The notes below the pieces were generated by a model, which ran no database searches, was not told the DNA's origin, and saw only the letters and a program-made list of their open reading frames with translations. From Arbacia lixula (Eukaryota > Echinodermata > Echinoidea > Arbacioida > Arbaciidae), in the NCBI GenBank assembly GCA_963669155.1, contig OZ022594.1, positions 19,844,474 to 19,908,473 on the forward strand: 64,000 bases of DNA, read 5' to 3'. The position numbers were made by a program, and so were the translations under genes. Shown in pieces: positions 1-11,800 of the stretch (positions are counted from its first letter, which is position 1; each line of letters starts with the position of its first letter).

Positions 1-1585
1 CACACGTGCCACATTACTAGGAAGGTTTAGATTTTGTTAACATGTCTGTATGAAATTCTTTTTGTAAAACTGTCATCTTTTCTGTTTCTAGCATTGTATT
101 TAAATCTACAAAGAACAATTTCAGTTGCAAGTAAGTACATTTATTTTGTATATCAGGCCTGAGATAATCTTTGACTCAATGCTGGTTGATATGGCGTCAC
201 AGAATTGTGGCTTTCATAACTCTGTATCATCGGCTTTGCTTTTCGTATAATTTCTCTAGTTCGACATGTTCGATACATTTTTTAGGATTTGGGATGGAAG
301 GTGTGTGTTTTGTCATTTCCTGATTTGAAAACAACAACATAACACGTACAAACGCGTGATTTTAACATTAATACCTTCAATCAAAGTTTACACCATGAAG
401 ACGTAATCAAGATGTAAAATAAAGGGAAATTAACCATAGAGCAATATCTCAGCTACCACATACTGAGATTTGGGGGGAAAATTATGCAAGATGACTGAGA
501 ATCGCAAAAACGGGTAAAAAAAGTTCATGACGTCACACATGAAAAATATTTTTTTTCCATTCATATGGCAATATAATGACGTCACGATGTATATAAGGAC
601 CAAATGATACATGACATAGCATGTACACTTCACACTCTTTCAAAATATTAAAAAAAAAATTGGGGTCACCAGCCATTCTGAGGAGCTATGTATTTTGCAA
701 TATTTGCACACAAAAACGTATTGACGCGCGCGCAGACTTTCAAATTTGACGTACCCGCACGACCTTATTATTACATGGAAATGGCTCAAAATCACAAGAT
801 GTGATGTATTAAATGTCATAAACAGTAATCAAGTAAAAAAAAACAATATACTAACGTTGCGTTCGTACACGCGGAGATTTTTAGCATTTAGAGCATTTTT
901 TAAATTTGCGCGCGTGTTATTGTACTAACGTACGCGTACGTGCGCGTTTTTATTCATCTAAATTAATTGTCACATCATTGATTTTATGCATGTCAATTTC
1001 CATTAGCTATAAATGAACCGTTCTAGAGATATACCAGTTAGTAGATTTTCATTAAAATGCTCGTAGATGACGTCACGATAATGTAATGATCTTGGAAATG
1101 TTGCGGGAAGATGTTCACATACATACCTATACACGATGAAAATTATATGAAACATCACACGTGGATTGTTGAGATATATATGCCACAAAAAAGTGGGAAT
1201 ATGGAATAAAAATAAGAAGAAAGAAAATTCTGACGAAATTAAGAGGTGATCTGTCGATTGCGAGAGACCATTCAATAAATAAACAAGCCGGAGAAGAGTA
1301 GTAAGTCTACCACTTGTTCTTTGTATTTTAATGTATATTCTTTATTTATACATGTATAGGTTAGTAGATAGGTAGATATATGGAAAGAGATATATAGATT
1401 GAAAAAAAGATTTTTGTAATATGGAGAAAAGAGAGAAAGGGGGAGATATTGGAGACTGACTGAACAAACTGAGAGAGGAAGGGGAGAAGACGGCGAGAGA
1501 GAGTAAGGTGATTGTAATAGAGATCAAAATGGAAAAGAGAAAAAGTGAGAGAGAGATGCGACATAGTGAGATATAGAGGGGGAAA
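1..1585. other. intergenic, no gene seen
   Basis: AT-rich sequence with scattered short open frames lacking splice sites, domains or codon signal. Several TGACGTCA-like palindromes occur by eye but nothing ties them to a gene. Confidence 0.6.
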
Positions 1586-1589
1586 GGGA

Positions 1590-1850
<261 letters not shown>

Positions 1851-1859
1851 TAAGAGAGG

Positions 1860-2960
1860 TCTAACACATTAATACTTGAAACCCCTGGCTGGGCATTAAA
1901 TGGAACTACGTGCGAACTCCCCCAATATCCAGCCAGTCACAAGCGCTCATCATTTAGCAGAGTGCCATTTCTCGGGCGTCGCTTTTCGCGCGTTCTCGCC
2001 CTCCATCACTCTCCTCTTCGCGGTCTGCTGACATAAAAGCGGAGCAGAACTGATTTAGGCATCGCAACTCTTAGATATATGGCGTGACACAACGCAAACC
2101 TTGATTCGTTCTCCTGGTCAATTGACCAGGTTCCCCCATCATTTCGATTGGTGTAACTTTTCACAGAAAATATATTCTCTGCCTTCTTGTTCTTTCCGCC
2201 CTACACCTCCTACACGCACCTCTTTCTATAAAAACATTCGAGTGAGGGGGGGGGGGGGTAAGACATAAAATTCGTTCTCGCCTCTTTATCTGTGCTCTTT
2301 CTCGTACAACTAAATACCTTTGGACAATGGCGCACGCTTATTGTATGCGCACAGCGTCAATAAATCGCCCACAGCGCAACCTATTTCTGCATAAACGTCA
2401 ATATTGACCGATGTACGGACATACCTCAAACAAGCCCGATATTCCTATCTGTTTGATTTTTGATCAGCTTCACGATCCGCATAAGGAGAATTGATTGAAT
2501 CGTCGCAATTGGCTCTTGTTTTGACACAAATGTAATCAAATCCTTTCACAGTACCTCCTATGTATTCTGACGATTTCCTCTCTTCAAGCATTTCCCACAC
2601 AAAATCAATATCGATACTAACAATTAAGTATCGGTTAGGCAGTTGGTTGGGAGGAGGGTAGATGTATAAAATAGGTCTCTTCAATTTCTAGCTCATCTTG
2701 GACTCGCCAAACCAGGCATTGATTTTAGATTTGCATACCATTGTAGGATTACATAGACTAAATTGATGGTGATAGACAGAAGATGAAACAGTTTCACATC
2801 CTCAATCTTTATCATCATATTAGCACTTCGTGTTTTTGACATATTTTTGTCGTATTTTCTCGTCTCTTCCCAAACGATCTCTTTCTCTCTGCCCATCTCT
2901 TTCTTCTCCCCCCCCCCCTCCCCTCCCCCACCCCTCTGTCTACATACCTCATTCTCCCGA
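1860..2960. other. intergenic, no gene seen
   Basis: Moderate-complexity DNA with a poly-G run near 2247-2260. No ORF with recognisable similarity and no supported exon. Confidence 0.55.
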
Positions 2961-2968
2961 TCTCCACC

Positions 2969-2969
<1 letters not shown>

Positions 2970-3006
<37 letters not shown>

Positions 3007-3093
3007 CTCTCTCCATCGCCCCCTCTCTCTCCCTTTTTTCTGTATAGTTCTCTTTCTTTCTCTCTCTATATATATACCTCTCTCTTCATCTCC

Positions 3094-3143
<50 letters not shown>

Positions 3144-3219
3144 CTCTCTCTCCCTTTTTTCTGTATAGTTCTCTTTCTTTCTCTCTCTCTATATATATAC
3201 CTCTCTCTTCATCTCCATT

Positions 3220-3268
<49 letters not shown>
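2970..3268. repeat. (CT)n tract with internal 121-bp duplication
   Basis: CT microsatellite containing two near-identical copies of a more complex block (CTCCATCGCC ... TATATATACC ... CATCTCCATTT), offset by about 121 bp. This is a minisatellite built on a microsatellite backbone. Confidence 0.9.
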
Positions 3269-3270
<2 letters not shown>

Positions 3271-3385
3271 TACTTTTTGACTCACTGTCTCCCCTTCAGT
3301 TCACTCATCACTTCATTCGTTCCTATTTTTCTTATTTTCCTCCCCTATTTCGTCCTCTCCGTGCCGTGCTTCTATACTCTTAAAA

Positions 3386-3620
3386 ATAATTACCCGATAT
3401 TGGGTAAAACTTTATACCTTAAGAAAGGGAACATGGTTGCCATTGGAGTAAATCTTTACCCAGGGCAGGTTGTGTACAATATTTCCCAACAAATGTGTAG
3501 TATTTTACTCAACAGTTGTGTAGAATATCTGACACATTGGGAAGTGTAAAATGTGTAGTCATTATGCTGGGTAAAAAGAAAGCATGGTTTTTGTTGGGTA
3601 AAACGTGGCACAACACAGGT
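3386..3620. repeat. GGGTAAA / TGTGTAG motif cluster
   Basis: Within about 230 bp the words GGGTAAA, TTTACCC and TGTGTAG recur several times in both orientations. It resembles a decayed repeat or the subterminal region of a DNA transposon. Ends cannot be fixed. Confidence 0.4.
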
Positions 3621-3937
3621 TGTGTAATATATCATTAAACAACTCTAAGAGAATTTCATCTAGCAACACATTTGACCATATTCTCTTTTTTCACACAACA
3701 GCACAATGGGGACTTTATTTGCCTCTTTTCTTTCGATTCGCCCAACGCATCGCCTCCTCCTCATCCTTGATATTGCCCTCACAGTTCAACAACAACCCAT
3801 CGTTTCTTCTTCCTCCTTTTTTGTTTGTGCTTTTGCATCTTCTTCGTTTCTAATAATTCTATGTGTTATTCTTTCTTCTTGTTGTTGTTATGTGTTGGGC
3901 CTATTTCCTTCCTTCGTCCCCTCATTTACTTCTCCTT

Positions 3938-4022
3938 CTTCTTTTTTCTTCTTTTTCTTCTTCTTCTTCTTCTTCTTCATTCTCTTGTTCTTCTTCTTCA
4001 TTCTCTTCTTCTTCCTCCTCTC

Positions 4023-4068
<46 letters not shown>

Positions 4069-4146
4069 TTCTTCTTCTTCTTCTTCTTCTTCTTCTTCTT
4101 CTTCTTCTTCTTCTTCTTCTCCTTCTTCTTCTTCTTCTTCTTCTCC
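3938..4146. repeat. (TTC)n microsatellite
   Basis: About 200 bp of TTC/TCC triplets. Open in all three plus frames (poly-Phe, poly-Ser, poly-Leu) and as poly-Glu on the minus strand; none is a gene. Confidence 0.97.
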
Positions 4147-4149
4147 GTC

Positions 4150-4970
4150 CCACCTCCTTGTTATTCTCGTCCATTTCATTCTCCGTTTCCTCTCCTTCTT
4201 CGTCTCCCTTTGGTTATATTGTATTACCCCCTCGTTTTAATCTTACTTTCCCTAATGTCACATTTTCCCTCTGCCATACTTGACCTTGAACCCTGCCACC
4301 TCCTCTACCATTTAGGCCATTCTCGGTCCATGTCTTTATCCCTTTTCTTCTCTTCAATTTTAATCAATCTCCATGGGTTCCCCTCATTCTTCTTTAGCAT
4401 GGAAAACCATTTTTCTTGGTTCTCTTGAGTGGTCTTCTTTACTCACTTACCATTTTCTCGTAAAATGAAAATCAATGGGTTTTTATTTGTCTTTATTCCC
4501 GAACTGCGCTGCTGTGGTACGAGCACACTACGACCCTGGAAGCTGCATCCCTCTCGATTATGACGTAGCCGGGAATTTGATTACAATACATAAATTGGAT
4601 TAGAATTCCCCGCTAAGGGAAATCGGATACTCAGACTATAAAGACAAAGTGGCAAAGCTTGACGCATCTTAGTGACAATCGCAGTCAATTGGAAAATTCC
4701 AAAGGTTGTTGTCTCTCTCGGTGTGTTTTTATGATGCATGACGGGGGCGCGGTCGACCTTCGACGTGATTCGACGGTGTCATGAAGTCAACCAGGTATGA
4801 CGAGGCAGCAAAATTACGCTCCAAAACCATCCCGCGTGTGACATGACTTGGAAGGGAAGGGCGGGAATACTCAATTCACCCTCCTCTCCCTATCTCTGTC
4901 CCTCTTCTTTCCCCTCTATATCCTCTCTTTCTCCAATCATCTCCTTCTCTATAAAAAATATGCCCTCTCT
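4150..4970. other. intergenic, no gene seen
   Basis: Mixed sequence between two pyrimidine tracts, with no exon, ORF or RNA gene that I can support. Confidence 0.55.
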
Positions 4971-4974
4971 GTCT

Positions 4975-4991
4975 TTATCTCTGTCTCTCTG

Positions 4992-5029
<38 letters not shown>

Positions 5030-5337
5030 CCTCCCTCTCTCTCTGTTGCTATGTCGCTGTGTCTCTATGGGTCTCTGCCTGGCGCCCCCCCCCCCCTCTC
5101 TCTCTCTTTCTCTCTCTCTCTTTCTCTCTCCCTCTCTCTCTCTCTCTCTCTTTCTCTATCTCTCTCTCTCTCTTTCTCTATCTCTCTTTCTCTATCTCTC
5201 TCTCTTCCTTTCTCTCTCATCCCCTCTCTTACCCTGTGCATCTCTGTATATATTATTCTCTCTCCCCTCTTCTCTATATATATGCCTATCTTCTCTCATC
5301 TTTTCTATAATCATGTATGCCTATCTGTTTATCCCCT

Positions 5338-5384
<47 letters not shown>

Positions 5385-5521
5385 TTCTCTCTCTCTCTCT
5401 CTTTCTCTCTCTGTTCCCGTCCTTCTTTTTGTATTATGTCTTACCCCTTTTGTTTCACTCTTCCTCCCGTCATATTATCTCTGCTCTCGGTTGCTTTATC
5501 GCTATGTTTGTATCTCCTTCC

Positions 5522-5582
<61 letters not shown>

Positions 5583-5750
5583 TCTCTTTCTCTCTCTGTT
5601 CCCGTCCTTCTTTTTGTCTTATGTCTTTCCCCTTCCTTTTCACTCTTCCTCCCGTCATATTATCTCTGCTCTCGGTTGCTTTATCGCTATGTTTGTATCT
5701 CCCCCCCCCCCCTCTCTCTCTCTCTCTCTCCCTCTCACCCTGTCTCTCCC
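4975..5750. repeat. (CT)n complex array with 185-bp duplication
   Basis: CT-rich array in which a unique-looking block starting CTGTTCCCGTCC (5411) reappears at about 5596 with high identity through the GTTTGTATCTCC end. Unequal exchange within the CT backbone probably duplicated it. Poly-C runs at 5088, 5340, 5701 and 5827 are further low-complexity spots. Confidence 0.9.
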
Positions 5751-5949
5751 ATCTCATGTTCTTTTCACAACCATTAACCATGGCGCCCCTTTCCTCATAC
5801 TCGCAATGCCTCCGCCCTGCCTCCCCCCCCCCCCCCCACTCGTAACCTTTCCTTGCGCATGTTGCTGTTGTCTGCTGATGAGGTCTAGCACCAACACAAA
5901 CCATAACAAACCATTGACTGATCGAAGTTAAAAATGACAGCAATATATA

Positions 5950-7185
5950 TTATCGCATCATTAATCGCTACCTTAATCTCCCGAACACAACCGGTCTGTT
6001 TTGATCAGAAGTAGTCAGAGCATGAGTCACTTAATCCAATAAGAACGTCAATTTCCCTCCGTCAATATCTTAAGAGACCAACGGTGCAATGATAACTTTG
6101 AATGTTGACCTCCCTCGTTGGACGGAAACAAGGTCGTGGTCCATTAAAGTCTCGTACTTAATCAACTGAAATGAGACGTGTAGCATCTCTAATTACCGGA
6201 CGAAGCGTTCAAATCATGTATCTGATCTGCAGTAGATGTCATTTTGCATTCTTTAGACATTGAAAGAGGGAGCTTAGAGAGCAAAGGGATTGATATTTGA
6301 TGATGCATGGATACATTTATTTCCGTTTTGATGATGTTGGGGTAGGATTAGGTCTATTAGTGAGTGTGTTTGGGAGAGCAGATAGGAGACCGGGAAAGAA
6401 GTATACAATGGGGATGAGAGAGAGGGGGGGAAGTGAGGGAGAGAGAAAGAGAGGGAGAGAGAAGTAGGGAGAGGTTGGAGGAAGATTGACAGAGAGAATG
6501 ACATAGTGTCATCATAGAAATATGATAGATATTTCCACCATGACGTATTAAGATTATTTTATGTATCTTTACGCAATTACATACCATGACATACGGTCCA
6601 TGTTCTTTTCTACAAACGACACTGAGGGCGACATATTCATGAAAGCAGAGCCCTTTATACTAACAGGATCTTGATGAAGACATTCAGCGGCGACTTCTGC
6701 GAAATACAGTACAATCTCCTTAGAATAATTGAATTTTTGCAAACATTGTATGAAATCAGTTTTACAGATTAATTTCTGGACTTTGCATTTCATGTGAACC
6801 TCCAGCGGTTCATATTACTTATTGTATCATATTCTAGTTAATAACAATTCTGTATGATACAACTGGGTCAATATACCATCTATATCGTAGCGAGATTGGA
6901 TTTTGGTTTTAGTTTTTGGTCTTGGTTCATGAAGAGATATCTGGTAGCATGAAGTCCTTTTAGGAAGTGAGCTGTTAACATGGTTAAAGACATTCCTGTG
7001 AGACTCTAGCAAGTTACACCAAGCACACATAGCACAGCACGCAGTACGGACATCGGCTCCATTCAGCATTCACTGATCTCTCTATAGATCGATCGATTCA
7101 TCTATTCCATAGTACATTCCATGTATTCCATACATACCAGACTCAAGAGCAAGTCATCACGTACGGCAATCACGAGCAATATGAG
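5950..7185. other. intergenic, no gene seen
   Basis: No recognisable coding exon. A short GA-rich stretch lies near 6415-6485. Confidence 0.55.
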
Positions 7186-7192
7186 CCTTTAA

Positions 7193-7277
7193 CTCCTTGA
7201 ATGCCACAAATGACCTTTTTTCCACAATTAATGCACATAACTCCCATAGAGCAAGGATTTATTTGACACACAAAGGG
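7193..7277 (-). mobile_element. 85-bp MITE, TTAA target duplication
   Basis: Flanked by TTAA at 7189-7192 and 7278-7281. Read on the minus strand it begins CCCTTTGTGTGTCAA and matches the small insertion at 61469-61551, sharing CTCTATGGGA and GTGCATTA words in the same order. The TTAA duplication and CCCTTT ends suggest a piggyBac-type non-autonomous element; the superfamily is inferred. Confidence 0.7.
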
Positions 7278-7284
7278 TTAAACG

Positions 7285-8560
7285 TTTACTCTCTATTATA
7301 TACAGAAGCTAATGCAGAAACCAGAGTTTCAACACCAGTTCTCTTGCGTGTCTTTAGCAGAAAGCATCGTGACAGACGACAAGACTTTTAATGAGGTTTG
7401 AACCGTAGATTACACTCAGTATTTCGTAAGATATTTCACCCAAGTTTTCAAAACCTCACCATACATTTTGGATCGACAATTGACCATCAGTATTATGTTT
7501 TGCAAGGCAGAAGAGCTGGTAGAAGTTTACACCAAGTTTGAAAGTAATCTAAATACACGGTTTAACACAATTCTGACCAAGACTAGGACGAAAAACTATA
7601 TTGCCGCGATAAGCCGTCGTCGTCGTTGACCTCGCCCACGGCGCTGCTATCGCCAGACAAACTAAAATCAATGACGATGTAGGGTGACGAAGTGAACCAA
7701 ATAACGAATAATAACAAAATAATGAAGCATGAAACACTTTACTTATGATAACATCATGGACACTTTTTCCACTATGGACGTCACAAATTGAATGATTTTG
7801 GCAGGAATGTCACGGTTTCGAAGTGCCCGCTTTACATTTAAGTGGTTCACAGAGTCCACTTTATCGACAAATAACATCAGATGCTTTGGCCTAGTTCAGA
7901 GAATACAAAAAAGGTCAGCATAAACACACCTGTCCGTCTAAGACTTAAGGAAAGTTAATCATTCAACTGGATATGTAATATGAACGACTCTCTAATTTCT
8001 TATGTTTGCATACATTTATGTGATTTGAAACGATGACCCGCGAGTAACCAAGAGCTTGACACAGCCTATCAAATCATATTCTGTCAGAGAGGTGATAATA
8101 GTTGAAGATTTATACTATACTTTGAATGACGTCATTGGCGAAGACACTCAATGAAGAATTGCATGATCTGCCCCAATTTAAAACATCCTGAAACGAGTTC
8201 ACGATTTTTGATTATTTAGTTAAAAGAAAACGACTGAGTCTTCATTTTATACACTTTGATTTCAAAAGTCTATTATCTCAGCTGATATTTTCATGCTGTG
8301 TTGATTGTTGAAAGGGAAAGAGTTAAGCAAAAGCCTGTTGGAAAGTTAACAAGATGAAAACGTTGGATATACTCCAACGATGCTCAGATTAGGACCATAA
8401 TAACTGACCACATTGACTTCAGAACATCCAAACAAATATTAACTGGTTGTAAGAATATCAATCGCTGAACTAACCTGCGCATCAACAATCAGCTTTATGA
8501 TGTGAACATTTCGGCATGATTCAAGCGTTAACTGTTTTTTTTTTTACTCGCACTTTGTTT
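7285..8560. other. downstream flank of the lectin gene, nothing supported
   Basis: No further exon or domain is visible after the stop codon of the minus-strand lectin gene. Polyadenylation signal candidates exist in AT-rich DNA but cannot be singled out. Confidence 0.5.
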
Positions 8561-8563
8561 TTA

Positions 8564-8886
8564 TTAAGGGGTCTGTTCCGTACACGTGAACCGAACCTCC
8601 ATATAATGGCTCCCGCCTAAGCAGGCGGAGTTCAGCTGATCCGCCGCAGTGAGAACGCACTCGGGCTCGCCCTCGCAGGAGAGAACTACAGCACTGGTGG
8701 TGTTGCCATCAGGGTAACCGGAACAGTCTGCGGGCGGAGAACTAGCTGTGGGGGAGTCGCCGCAGAAGCTGAGGGCGTCGTCCGCCCGAGCTCCGGCGGA
8801 GATGATATGCAGTACCGGCATTTCTGCGGTAGGGCAGTTGATTCGCTGCGTTGTTCCCTGACACACAACGGCCGTCCGATTCGCTC
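8564..8886 (-). CDS. exon 7, SUEL-type lectin domain, C-terminus
   Basis: Terminal exon. Encodes VVCQGTTQRINCP, then ECVLTAADQLNSACLGGSH and MEVRFTC, the N- and C-terminal signatures of the SUEL/Gal_Lectin family, with eight cysteines. Stop codon at 8566-8564 follows TEQTP. The acceptor CTATTCCAG keeps the phase-1 pattern. Confidence 0.88.
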
Positions 8887-11800
8887 CTGGAATAGACAGA
8901 CATGATGTAGAGACATGGATGTACAGTCAAAAACACGTCCATGAAGACCACCACAACATCAATCGTTATGGACAGGGTGTCTGTATAAACAGGTGCAATG
9001 GCACACACACTGAAGATGACATTTCTTGTGTTTATATATCATCTATTTCAGCAGAAAAAGGACATGCGTAATATACATAATTTGTTGGGTTTTTTTTTCA
9101 AGTTCCGCTAGTGTTTTCGAATGTTCATAAAATTATAACAAATACTTGCTATTTATAGTTTTAAGGCAATATCTATATCATGTAAAGCAGATCTAAAGTG
9201 CATGGTTGAGTAGAAAGAAGTAAAACAAAACAAAGATTTTATGAAAAGAACTTTTAGGCATACGCACAGTAGTGAGGATAGTGTGTACCATCCTGTAATT
9301 GAATCTAAAAATGTACTGTTGTTGTGTCTTAATCCGTCGACTTGAAACGGCATGGTGGTAAGTCGCTGCCTGGTAAGAAGTAGATTGCCGGTTCATTCCG
9401 TCTGGATCCAATTTGTTGTCCTGACGTGTTTTTTTTTTATTCATTCATACTATGGAGCTTGCTAGCCTTACTACTGGGCGCATGCTTAATTTCTTTTCAC
9501 AATTGAAATTACCACAGAAACCAATTCCACTACAAAAATAAACATGATTTATCCTTTTTGGAATACAACTTTTTATATTTTGATTGAGGTATTTGATTGG
9601 GTGAATAGCTAATTGTGGCTTCATATTATATCGCCTCTCACCGGTAAAAAGTTCCGCTTCCTGGAGAACGGCCACGTCAATCCAGAATCTGCTGCTGACG
9701 TCATCAGTTACGTTTTCACGCTCATCGAAGAATGTCACCCGCATGACCTCGTGGAGGGAGACGATGTCCGTAGGCAGGTAGAACCCCGTCAGGACTTGGA
9801 TATCGGGGGATACTTGGACATCGGACATGTCGGAGGATTCCTGGTCAAAGTCGGACTCGTTGTCATGGTAGCCGGACCAGATTCGAACCGCTTCTTTCGA
9901 ACTCCCGTTCAGGCTGAAGGAACGGAAGGACGCCACCACGCGGCCACCGACAGGACTTCGAATGTACCAGAAGCCCATGAAGTAGCTTTCGGCCTCGTAC
10001 TTGGGTGGGGGGCGAGGCGACACGATCATAAAATCACCGTTGACATCATCGTCTGTACATCCTTCGTTAAGATATAAAGTTAAGACTAATCAACGATTTG
10101 TTCAAGCTCCCCGTAAATTCAAAAAAGATATGGTAACCCTTTTCATGTCAACAAATGAAACTGTGTAAATACAACGGAAAACGGAAGAGAATATTAAAAA
10201 CTTCTCTAAGAATATTAGGACTGGAAACCTACTTGGAACGGAATGGTTTTAACCACTCTTATTTCAAGTACATTTTGGACGGGTCGTTCAAAACCTAGCA
10301 GCCAAGACTGAAACAAACCACATCGTGGCTCTCTGCTCCGTAATGACGAGTTGATGCGAGCAGAGCTCCGCTGATCAATGTTCAAAGTTCTTTTCCTGAA
10401 AACTTTTGTGAAGCTACAACTGTGTTAACTGATACATTCTAATAGGGTACACTGCTGAGCCGTGTCGAATTTCATGACTTGGGTAAAAGTGATACACCTC
10501 ATTTAGGTTTACATAGCTAAAAATAACGATTACCCCCAACTATCCAAAATAGTTGACAAATTGTCGTCATAAGTAATTTAATGCGATATCGTTTAGATTT
10601 GTTTGGAAATTGATATGTTCTTTAATCGGTTATAATGAAAATTATCTCAAAATTTATCAGAGCTTTTTTTGTCTCCTCGTGATTATAATGTTTGATCGCT
10701 TTCTTTCGTACTTGCATTCTTGGGGAAAGTTGTCTTTCAGGGTTTTGTCGAGAGGTGTACATTGGCAATTTTTGTGTTTCCAAGTCTTTGGTTGTGCATG
10801 AATCGAGGCAGGATTTCTGAAAACACACTTAAATTTTGACTTACGTTTCGAAGTAAGACCCCTACGAGCCAACACTCTAATTGTCAATCGTATTTTTTAA
10901 TCGTCCAAAACTTTCCAACGATCAACGCGATTGCCACGACTGACCTCAAGGCCTGATGATATCTGATAGGATCAGCACGATTACTTCACGATTAAGACCA
11001 CGATTTGAATCGTGGCGCCAAGCGTGATAGTGGGAACGCCCCATTTAAAGCAAATGATTGATGACTCCTCACCCTTGGTTTTGACTGCGGACAGTGTGAG
11101 CCTGAAGCCGCGATCCCCCACGCTGTGGTCTGTTGTAAAGCGAAACCACATGAAACGGCTCTGCAGCTTAACGTCGGAGGGGTGAAAATTACACGATAGT
11201 TTGACGATGGTCGTGTTGTTGCCGCCGACATCAAGTCCATAGCCGATCTCGAGGACGTCGTAACGTGCCTCAAGACTGAAATCCACGATGGACGCCCTGA
11301 TTTGATATCCAGCCGGCGCGTTCGCCAGGATCAGGGTGTTGATGTTGTTGCCATAGATACCAGGGTAGTTCGGCGAGTATATCGCCGAGTCATTTCCAGG
11401 TACCACGTCCAGATACTCGACAGAGTCTTCAGCAAGGGAGGTGGTGTGAATAAAGTGTGAACAACTGGGAACATCTCACATTTTATTTCAAATTGTTTAA
11501 ATTACATTTCCATTTAAAAAATAAAAATATGCGCAAAGTTCAAATAGTATGAGGCACTTTAAAAGGTTTGTCACACCATACCGTGCCCACACGGCGACCG
11601 CTGGTGCTCCCGCGAACTTTAACCATTTTTACCAAAACGCAGTGGGATATAATTCTAAACACTTGGATAAGAGATCCTTTCGAATAACAAGGCCTTGGAA
11701 TAGTATCATGATCCATAAGATTAACCAACCTTGGGAATCACAATCCTTTGGCCTGTTATTTTAAAGGGTTACTAAATCAGAAAAAATAAGTTCCCACTAA

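Noticed and set aside
3706-4428. 240-codon plus-strand frame and overlapping Ser/Leu/Glu frames
   Set aside because: Entirely due to the TTC microsatellite; no splice sites or domains.
4843-5943. Several 150-310-codon frames
   Set aside because: Simple CT/GA tract translations (Ser-Leu, Arg-Glu).
9613-10077. 154-codon plus-strand frame
   Set aside because: Antisense shadow of CUB exon 6, which has domain matches and splice sites.
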